DNA of 6,300 bases, taken from NCBI GenBank assembly GCA_009919985.1, contig RGAX01000166.1:1-6300 (forward strand), written 5' to 3'. A program made the translations under genes and the position numbers. Each line of letters begins with the position of its first letter. Positions within the stretch are counted from its first letter, which is position 1. Positions 1 to 5,449 of this stretch are shown in pieces. Source of the DNA: Opitutaceae bacterium (GTDB lineage Bacteria; Verrucomicrobiota; Verrucomicrobiia; Opitutales; Opitutaceae). The notes beneath the pieces were generated by a model, which saw nothing but the letters and a program-made list of their open reading frames with translations, was not told the origin of the DNA and did no database searches.

Positions 1-19
1 AAATGTAGGCCAGGATTTA

Positions 20-1198
20 TCAGGGGCTGGCTTTGGCGGGGGCCGGCGGGACGCGAAATTTACCGAATTGAATGTGGGTACGTGTGCGCTCGGCGGTGCC
101 GCTGTCCCAGACGCCGCGGAAGTCGCCGGGAGCGACTTCGATTAAGGTGGGATAGGAATTGTGGATGCCGGCGGCGTAAAAAGTTTTTTCGGGCCCCCAG
201 GTGCCGTCGGGGGATTGGAGTTTGTAGCGTAGCGCCATGCGGCCCGTGGGTGCGGGCGAGGCGGGGCCGTCGTTGTAAACGTACAGATGGGTGCCGTCGG
301 TGGCGCGGCCGTAGAAGGCTTTGGATTTGGCGTTCCAGAGCGCGGGTTCTTGGCGGGCCGGGCTCCATGTGCGACCGCCGTCTTGGCTGACGGTGGAAAA
401 GGCGCGGGGCGGGTCGGTCATCTTGCGTTCGTCTTCGTAGTCAGCGGTGCGCATGACCATTTTGATTTCACCCAGGGTATCGCCCGCGGCGAGGTTACCC
501 TCATGCAAGAAGACTTTAGGGCCGCTGGTGGGTTGGGGGATGAAGCTGGCGAGGTTCCACTCGAGTAGGCTCGAGCTGCTGAGGATGAAGTGATCGCGGG
601 AGCCGAGTGGATCGTTGCGCCGGGTGTTGCGGTGCATGGGGAAGAGGTAGCGGGTGTGACCGTTTTCGGTGAAGGCGTAGGGACCGGCGACGCAGATGAG
701 CGGGCCGGTGTAGCCCATCGCTAATTCGACTGGGGTCCAGGAACGGCCGCCGTCGGCGCTGTAGGCGGCGACCAGTTGGGAATCTTCACTGTGGCGGTAG
801 TTCATGGGGCAACGCATCGCGAAAGCCCAAAGGACATCTTGGCCGGGGGGTTTGAAGAGGATGGCGTTGGCGTAGGCGAATTGAAGGGTGCCCTGACGTT
901 CGCGGTGATCGAAGATCATCACGGGGTATTCCCAGTGGTCGCCGTCGTCGGTGGAGATGCTGGCGACGATGTCGCCCATGTCGGTCTTACCGGGGATTTT
1001 GACGCCGAAGGCGGCGACGAGGTGTTTACCTTTCCACTGGGCGAGGTAGGGTTCCCAGAGCTCGGAAGCGCCGGGGTGTTGATCCATGTGGCGAATGGTG
1101 CGCACAGCCGTGACCTCGCCCGTGAAATCGGCGGCGCGAACGGCAGGAAAAAGTCCAGCGAGGATTAAGGTTAGGCACAGTAATAGGGCAGATTTCAT
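20..1198 (-). CDS. Secreted sialidase-fold (BNR/Asp-box) protein, 392 aa
   Basis: Last gene of the run and a third exported propeller protein. Residues 1-22 form a classic signal peptide (K2, then a Leu-rich core, cleavage probably after VRA at 22). Three clear Asp boxes are seen: STDDGDHW 82-89, SADGGRSW 147-154 and SQDGGRTW 271-278; SPDGTWGP (329-336) may be a degenerate fourth. Other family-like blocks are DMGDIVASIS (73-82), ANAILFKPPGQDVLWAF (110-126), LHEGNLAAGDTLGEIKMVMRT (231-251) and SYPTLIEVAPGDFRGVWDSG (348-367), the last matching the usual final blade. There is no (F/Y)RIP motif, so it is a sialidase-fold protein and not a proven sialidase. It is clearly different from the other two propeller proteins apart from the Asp boxes, so a recent tandem duplication is unlikely. 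It starts 80 bases after the preceding gene and ends in TGA at 20-22, with a Pro/Ala-rich tail (PPAPAKASP). Met1 is the only start that keeps the signal peptide. Confidence 0.87.
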   Translation of the reverse strand: MKSALLLCLTLILAGLFPAVRAADFTGEVTAVRTIRHMDQHPGASELWEPYLAQWKGKHLVAAFGVKIPGKTDMGDIVASISTDDGDHWEYPVMIFDHRERQGTLQFAYANAILFKPPGQDVLWAFAMRCPMNYRHSEDSQLVAAYSADGGRSWTPVELAMGYTGPLICVAGPYAFTENGHTRYLFPMHRNTRRNDPLGSRDHFILSSSSLLEWNLASFIPQPTSGPKVFLHEGNLAAGDTLGEIKMVMRTADYEDERKMTDPPRAFSTVSQDGGRTWSPARQEPALWNAKSKAFYGRATDGTHLYVYNDGPASPAPTGRMALRYKLQSPDGTWGPEKTFYAAGIHNSYPTLIEVAPGDFRGVWDSGTAERTRTHIQFGKFRVPPAPAKASP

Positions 1199-1278
1199 GG
1201 GGTTTAGGGGGGATTATGGGGTACAACTAAGAGGCATCGGGAAGGGCGCAGGGTTGTGCTTGGATACTTCCTGGGTGT

Positions 1279-2481
1279 TTAGCGTGCCTTCGGCAGAGTT
1301 GGCATCGCTAGAAGGGCGCGTTTCCCGCCGCCGATGTTCGCGTCGTATCCGCCCGCGAAGCTGCCTTTCGGGTCGGCCCGGTGGCTCGACCACAGCACCA
1401 GCATACCCTCCTTGGTGAAGCAAACGGACGGGTAGATGTTTTGTCGGTCTGTGTTGGCTACGCCGTCGTCGTCCACGATCACCGGCGGACTCCAAGTCTT
1501 CCCGGCATCGTCCGAGACCGCGTAGCACAGAGGTGTGCGCGGAAAAAAGGCACCGTCTTTGATCGGCGTCGCGTGGTTGTAAAAGACGATCAATCGTCCA
1601 TCGGGTAGCGTTTTCAACGTCAGCGGCGAACAGGCAGCTTCCAAGGTGGTCGCCATGGGCTTCGACCACGTTTCGCCGCCGTCCATAGACAGAGCGACAT
1701 GATGCGAACCCAAGCCCGTGCGGCCCAGCATGAGCACGCGGCCATCTTTTAACTCTGTCACACAAGGCTCCGCCATTCCTCGCGGGGCATCAATGCGCGC
1801 CATCCCGCGGGAGAGTCGCCACGTCGCACCTGCATCGTCGCTGAGCATCGCCAGACCCTCATCGCGATCGCCTTCGGTTTTACCCACCTTTCGCGCAACC
1901 GGCAGCACGCATCGGCCTGGGCTCAGTTGGATCAACCGGTCATTCATCACGTAAAAGGCATCGTCTTTTTCGGTGAGCAATTTTGCCGAGGTCCATGTTT
2001 GTCCGTCATCACTCGAACATGCCATTACGGGGGCGCCGCCACCGTGCAAATCCGGGACGTGGCGATTAAACACCACGGCGATACGTCCGTCGCGCAATCG
2101 CAGGAACGAGGTGCCGCCGTCGCTGATCAATCCCGTCAAACTCCATTCCATTTTCATGCGACCCTGCTCTTTCCACGTCCGCCCGCCATCCGTGCTGCGA
2201 TAGAGCATGGGCACGGGAAACTTTGCCGCGATCGCCTCGAAGTTTGTCGGTGGCCGTCCCCAAGGAGCGGCCATCAGAATGTCACCATTTTCCAAGGCTA
2301 TCAGGCCTGGCCCAATGAAGCTGCGCTCGGGTGTATGGCGGATGAAAATCTCTGGAGGAACTAAGAACTGAGCTCGTTCAAATGCGGCCAGTTCTGCCTG
2401 CCCGGCCAGCAGCAACGCGGCCCCCCAAAGTAAGGTCTCAAAGATGGGCCTAACGGACTTCATTTTAGCGTGGAGGAACAT
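1279..2481 (-). CDS. Secreted sialidase-fold (BNR/Asp-box) protein, 400 aa, five Asp boxes
   Basis: Exported beta-propeller of the sialidase superfamily. Five Asp boxes are visible, the most in this window: STDGGRTW 96-103, SSDDGQTW 156-163, SDDAGATW 214-221, SMDGGETW 265-272 and SDDAGKTW 323-330. Between them are blade strands such as FLRLRDGRIAVVFNRH (126-141), MAEPCVTELKDGRVLMLGRT (236-255), LKTLPDGRLIVFYNH (289-303) and IYPSVCFTKEGMLVLWSSH (349-367). The AEPCVTELKDGR block is strongly like BNR-type exo-sialidase-like proteins. The N-terminal RHTPERSFIGPGLIALENG (48-66) lacks an RIP motif. The open frame begins at Met1 (2479-2481), but Met7 (2461-2463) gives a cleaner signal peptide (MKSVRPIFETLLWGAALLLAG, cleavage near 29-33) and is my preferred start; neither has a good ribosome binding site. 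It lies about 39-57 bases after the RraA-like gene. Its sampled base composition differs from its neighbours. Substrate unknown. Confidence 0.88.
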   Translation of the reverse strand: MFLHAKMKSVRPIFETLLWGAALLLAGQAELAAFERAQFLVPPEIFIRHTPERSFIGPGLIALENGDILMAAPWGRPPTNFEAIAAKFPVPMLYRSTDGGRTWKEQGRMKMEWSLTGLISDGGTSFLRLRDGRIAVVFNRHVPDLHGGGAPVMACSSDDGQTWTSAKLLTEKDDAFYVMNDRLIQLSPGRCVLPVARKVGKTEGDRDEGLAMLSDDAGATWRLSRGMARIDAPRGMAEPCVTELKDGRVLMLGRTGLGSHHVALSMDGGETWSKPMATTLEAACSPLTLKTLPDGRLIVFYNHATPIKDGAFFPRTPLCYAVSDDAGKTWSPPVIVDDDGVANTDRQNIYPSVCFTKEGMLVLWSSHRADPKGSFAGGYDANIGGGKRALLAMPTLPKAR

Positions 2482-2520
2482 GGTTTACCCGCACTGGGGA
2501 CGGGACGTGGCAAAAGGGTC

Positions 2521-3273
2521 TCACCATTCTCCTTTTTTCCCAAATTGAGCCTTGGCGGCGGCGCCGAAATTACGGGCGGCTTCGTCGATCGCGCGGCAGA
2601 TTTCTTCGCTACTTTTGCCCGCGACATCGCGGGCGGCGGGGATGAGGGTCTGGCACTCGTTAGTATCCATGAAGCGGGCGGCTTCGAGAAGGCGGGGTTC
2701 GTCTTCGGCCGGCACGGCGAGAAAGCCGTGTTTGTCGGCGTGGATGAGTTGGCCGGGTTGGACGGTGCGGCCGAACACTTCGACCTCGCCGCCCCAGCGC
2801 ACGGGACAACTGAAGGCGTGGCCGACGCAGAGTTGGCGGGCGAGGGCTTTGAAGCCGGCGTTGTTCATCTCGTCGACATCGCGAATGGCGCCGTCGATGA
2901 TGGTGCCGACGCAGCCGAGGCTGCGGTGGATATTGCTGTTAACCTCACCCCAAAAAGCACCGACGGCGTGCGGTTGGTCGAGGTCCTGCACTACGACGAT
3001 TTTGGGTCCGGGAATGCTGGCGACATAGCGGCGGTACTCGCTCCAGGCTTGGGGATTATTTTTGGGGTGAGTGGCGTTGCTGGGTTCGCAGACAACCGTC
3101 ACCGCGCGCCCGACCATCGGGCCCATCTGCGGCATGAAATCGTGCGTAGGCTTAATATTGAAGCCGTGCCGGGAGGCGTCGTGGCGGGTGATTTGTTCCC
3201 AGCCGTTGTAGATCGTGGGCGTGTTCCAACGTTTGAGCTGGAGGAAGTCGGCGTGGGCGAGGGTTGCGTTCAT
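2521..3273 (-). CDS. RraA-family (HMG/CHA aldolase-like) protein, 250 aa
   Basis: Belongs to the RraA / 4-hydroxy-4-methyl-2-oxoglutarate aldolase superfamily, whose enzyme members are Mg-dependent pyruvate aldolases or oxaloacetate decarboxylases; E. coli RraA itself is an RNase E inhibitor of about 160 aa. The core runs from about 18 to 190: TPTIYNGWEQI near the start, PKIVVVQDLDQ (90-100), AFWGEVNSNI (106-115), GTIIDGAIRDVDEM (123-136), HAFSCPVRWGGEVEVFG (152-168) and HADKHGFLAVP (178-188), followed by a helical tail. Arg131 and Asp132 fit the conserved RD pair for substrate and metal, and RDxxE is complete (Glu135). The upstream acid in the D-x20-R-D pattern is Glu110. The length and intact RD pair favour an enzyme over an RNase E regulator. 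There is no signal peptide, so it is cytoplasmic. It starts 17 bases after the HpcH/HpaI gene, so both are probably made together and act in one pathway; that role is inference. Confidence 0.9.
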   Translation of the reverse strand: MNATLAHADFLQLKRWNTPTIYNGWEQITRHDASRHGFNIKPTHDFMPQMGPMVGRAVTVVCEPSNATHPKNNPQAWSEYRRYVASIPGPKIVVVQDLDQPHAVGAFWGEVNSNIHRSLGCVGTIIDGAIRDVDEMNNAGFKALARQLCVGHAFSCPVRWGGEVEVFGRTVQPGQLIHADKHGFLAVPAEDEPRLLEAARFMDTNECQTLIPAARDVAGKSSEEICRAIDEAARNFGAAAKAQFGKKGEW

Positions 3274-3290
3274 GAAGTGAAACAGGGAAA

Positions 3291-4109
3291 TTAAATAATG
3301 ATCTTGGGTGCCGAAAAAGCCGGCGTCCGATCGAGGCGGCGCTTCAACTCGTCGAGATCGCGGCGCAGGCCTTCGGCAAACAGAATGATGTCGGCGGCGT
3401 GGACGATGAAGTTGGCGCCGAGTCGGGCCCAGCGTTCCTCGTGATCGATACGGTGGCCGGGGTAGATCGCGTGAACGCCGGCGCCGATTGAGCGAGTGCG
3501 GGCTTTCGTGATGATCTGGTCACACGCGGCGAGAAAACGCGGGTGGTCGTAGTTTTCCGGCACGCCGAGGCTGCAGGATAAATCGTGCGGGCCGATGAGC
3601 ACGCCATCGAGGCCTTCAACGGCGAGGATGTCGTCGAGGGCGGCCAGCGCCGGGGCGCTTTCGATATTGATTATGAGTGAGCGGGTGGCGCCGCCTTGAG
3701 CGACGTAATCGTCGAGCGCGGGTGGGAGGGTTTGTCCGGCTAGATGTTGGGCGAGGAGTTGGCCTTTGAGCGGACGTTTCTTTACGGCGCCGACAAGAGC
3801 GGCGACTTGCGCAGGAGTTTCGACATAAGGGGCGACGATGCCGACCGCACCACCGTCGAGCGCGACGCAAGCCTCGTACGGATCCGGTGAGGTGATGCGC
3901 ACGATCGGCGGCAGGCCTTCGGCGCGATAAGCCCGGCACATCCAGGCGAGTTTCTCGCGGCTGATCGGAATGTGCTCGGTATCGATGAAGACGAAATCGA
4001 GACCCAATCCTGCGACGACGGGCACCCAGTGCGGTGAAGGGCTGACGATGAGCGTGCCGTAGAGACGAGAGGGTTGGCGTAATCGAGACGCTAACGGCTC
4101 GGGTTTCAT
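3291..4109 (-). CDS. HpcH/HpaI-family class II aldolase, 272 aa
   Basis: Predicted cytoplasmic, metal-dependent pyruvate aldolase of the HpcH/HpaI/GarL/YfaU group, which splits 2-keto-3-deoxy or 4-hydroxy-2-oxo acids into pyruvate and an aldehyde. Family landmarks occur in order: LYGTLIVS (17-23), FIDTEHIPIS (41-50) with the DxEH signature and His46, PIVRIT with Arg71, VGIVAPYVETPAQV (89-102), IINIESAPAL with Glu150, and LDGVLIGPHDLSCSLG (167-182) with Asp176. By family knowledge, His46 and Arg71 match the catalytic His and substrate-binding Arg, and Glu150 and Asp176 match the divalent-metal ligands. Length is normal for the family (about 250-270 aa). There is no signal peptide. The start ATG overlaps the stop of the upstream sialidase-fold gene as ATGA, which supports this start. 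The substrate cannot be read from the sequence; context suggests a sugar-derived keto acid. A 2-keto-3-deoxy-L-rhamnonate aldolase name would be over-specific. Confidence 0.92.
   Translation of the reverse strand: MKPEPLASRLRQPSRLYGTLIVSPSPHWVPVVAGLGLDFVFIDTEHIPISREKLAWMCRAYRAEGLPPIVRITSPDPYEACVALDGGAVGIVAPYVETPAQVAALVGAVKKRPLKGQLLAQHLAGQTLPPALDDYVAQGGATRSLIINIESAPALAALDDILAVEGLDGVLIGPHDLSCSLGVPENYDHPRFLAACDQIITKARTRSIGAGVHAIYPGHRIDHEERWARLGANFIVHAADIILFAEGLRRDLDELKRRLDRTPAFSAPKIII
4106..4109 (-). other. ATGA stop/start overlap (translational coupling site)
   Basis: On the minus strand the bases at 4109-4106 read ATGA: the ATG starts the HpcH/HpaI aldolase and the TGA ends the sialidase-fold gene. 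Such overlaps usually mean that ribosomes finishing the first gene restart on the second. A short AGG lies just before the ATG, too close to be a normal Shine-Dalgarno site. Confidence 0.85.
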
Positions 4110-5380
4110 CGCCTAGAAAAGTGTTGGTCGATCTCCTCGGCTGTAAAACGTACGCTCACAATCGAACAGCCGCCGTCGTTTTCTCGTAGGGTGGTGTAGG
4201 TGGTCGCGATAATCGTGCCGTCAGGTAGGCGATGTAGACCCGGGTAGAATCCATCTTTGAAGGTGCGGAGTAGGTTGATGCGATACTGCCCGGGTTGGTT
4301 GCGCTTGATGTCATCGTAAGTTCCAATCCAGGCAACCAAGCGAGCGGGTGCAAAAGGTGCCGTGTTGCGAAACACCACGACCAGTCGGTCATCGGGTAAG
4401 CGCAGGCCATGATGGCGATCTCCGCTGAGGCCCCAAGGTGTGTCCACGGGCGTGCTCCAGGTTTTCCCCTCATCCCGGCTGAACATCACCAGACTAGTCC
4501 CGGTGCGTTTGTTTTCACGCATGATACAGCAGAGTTCATCACCGTCCGGAGAGCGGAAGACGTAGGGCTCACAAGGCAGTTTTGGAGCTAGGGCATGTCC
4601 GTCGGCGGCGATGACGGGGGTTGACCAAGTAAACCCCCCGTCGGTCGTGATCGATTGCATCACTTGCAATGTGCCGCCTTCGCCAAGGCCATCGCCGCGG
4701 TGAAACATGCCCAGACTCGAGCCATCCTTGAGTCGCACGATGCTCGAAAAAGTCATCACATTACGGAAAGGGTTATCCATGGCGATGCGGTCACCGAGCG
4801 GTCGAAGTTCCTGCCACGTGTGGCCCTCGTCTTCACTTACGAGTCGCGGCATATAGCCCTCGAAGCGACCGAGGATTTCTCTCGGGTTCTCTTTGCTCGA
4901 AAGAGTGCGTGCGGCAAAAATCCACAGACGCTCTTTGCCTTTAGGATCGGTCAGGCGATAAATGCTTGGGCAGTTTTTGAAATTCCAATAATTCGGCGGC
5001 ATCGCGCTATCGAACCGCTGCCATGTCAGGCCGCCGTCCTCGCTACGCGCGATAGGTCCGGCGTGGCCACCGTGGCCCATGTTCCAGATTGCGAGCAGGG
5101 TCTTATTATCCGCCAACAATGTGGTCGTGGGGTGAGCGTGGTACTCCTGCGGCGTGCCTTGTGCGATTACGATCTGACGACTTGTCTCCTCCGAGAGATC
5201 CAGGCTCATGAGCGAGGACTGGTGTTTTTCCCAGAGGGCTTTTTTTTCCGCGGGAGCATCTTCCCAAGCTCGGCGGGGCGACGGTGATTGGGCCAAAATT
5301 GCGGCGGCGCTCATCCATAACGCGGCCGCGGTTCTCAGCAAAAGGCGGCTGCGGCAAAATACGGGAACGACAATTCTCAT
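4106..5380 (-). CDS. Secreted sialidase-fold (BNR/Asp-box) protein, 424 aa
   Basis: Encodes a predicted exported six-bladed beta-propeller of the sialidase superfamily. Residues 1-30 form a signal peptide: basic start with R10, R12 and R16, hydrophobic core at about 17-29, likely cleavage after ILA at 30. Four Asp boxes (S/T-x-D-x-G-x-T-W) are visible: SEDGGLTW 113-120, SEDEGHTW 182-189, TTDGGFTW 245-252 and SRDEGKTW 301-308. The N-terminal blade has HAHPTTTLLADNKTLLAIWN followed by MGHGGHAGPIARS (101-113), and the last blade has FYPGLHRLPDGTIIATTY (378-395), typical of BNR sialidase-like proteins. No (F/Y)RIP motif is seen where classical GH33 enzymes have it, so hydrolysis of sialic acid is unproven; action on another glycan is equally possible. 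It follows the receptor by 69 bases. Its TGA overlaps the start of the aldolase gene by 4 bases, so the two are probably translationally coupled. The only sensible start is Met1, but it has no Shine-Dalgarno sequence. Confidence 0.88.
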   Translation of the reverse strand: MRIVVPVFCRSRLLLRTAAALWMSAAAILAQSPSPRRAWEDAPAEKKALWEKHQSSLMSLDLSEETSRQIVIAQGTPQEYHAHPTTTLLADNKTLLAIWNMGHGGHAGPIARSEDGGLTWQRFDSAMPPNYWNFKNCPSIYRLTDPKGKERLWIFAARTLSSKENPREILGRFEGYMPRLVSEDEGHTWQELRPLGDRIAMDNPFRNVMTFSSIVRLKDGSSLGMFHRGDGLGEGGTLQVMQSITTDGGFTWSTPVIAADGHALAPKLPCEPYVFRSPDGDELCCIMRENKRTGTSLVMFSRDEGKTWSTPVDTPWGLSGDRHHGLRLPDDRLVVVFRNTAPFAPARLVAWIGTYDDIKRNQPGQYRINLLRTFKDGFYPGLHRLPDGTIIATTYTTLRENDGGCSIVSVRFTAEEIDQHFSRR

Positions 5381-5449
5381 GAGGTGGCGACCAGTTGATC
5401 TAGATTCAAATATGCCGTGAGACCTATGATGATGTCGGAAGATCTAATT

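Larger units (their letters stand above)
20..5380 (-). other. Probable five-gene operon (possibly continuing from the receptor gene)
   Basis: Five co-directional genes are separated by -4, 17, about 39-57 and 80 bases, with no hairpin-plus-T-run terminator visible between them. The 69-base gap to the receptor gene also shows no clear terminator, so the receptor may be co-transcribed. No convincing promoter was found in any gap, which agrees with a promoter lying further upstream, outside the window. The end of the unit cannot be judged because only 19 bases remain after the last stop. Confidence 0.6.

Noticed and set aside
1213..1218. CATAAT on the minus strand as a -10 box for the last sialidase-fold gene
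   Set aside because: No -35-like hexamer lies 16-18 bases upstream, and the resulting leader would be only about 7 bases; a chance match is more likely.
20..2481. Tandem duplication of the two adjacent sialidase-fold genes
   Set aside because: Apart from the Asp boxes and the final YP blade, the two proteins share no alignable stretches by eye, and their Asp-box number and spacing differ (three against five).
2482..2520. CCCG/CGGG short inverted repeat after the RraA-like gene as a terminator
   Set aside because: The stem is only 4 bp with a loop of about 9 and no following T-run on the minus strand.
2521..3273. Naming this gene rraA, a regulator of RNase E
   Set aside because: At 250 aa it is much longer than E. 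coli RraA (about 160 aa), keeps the RD pair linked with catalysis, and sits in a catabolic context, so the regulator name would mislead.
2470..3294. Long open frame on the + strand (274 codons) opposite the RraA-like gene
   Set aside because: Its translation is a low-complexity Ala/Gly/Val/Asp-rich string with no family motif, as expected for a frame mirrored against a GC-rich gene; the minus-strand frame carries clear RraA motifs.
4655..5287. Open frame on the + strand (210 codons) opposite the first sialidase-fold gene
   Set aside because: No recognisable domain, and it lies wholly inside a gene with four Asp boxes and a signal peptide; treated as a shadow.
20..5380. Calling the propeller genes nanH (true sialidase)
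   Set aside because: The fold is supported by Asp boxes, but the (F/Y)RIP motif and other catalytic residues cannot be identified, and no sialic-acid catabolic genes are in view.
5381..5449. Possible promoter or terminator between the receptor and the first sialidase-fold gene
   Set aside because: A CATATT and a TTCCGA are present but about 20 bases apart; the AGATCT palindrome and the short GGT/ACC pairing form no stable hairpin with a T-run. Nothing firm can be called.
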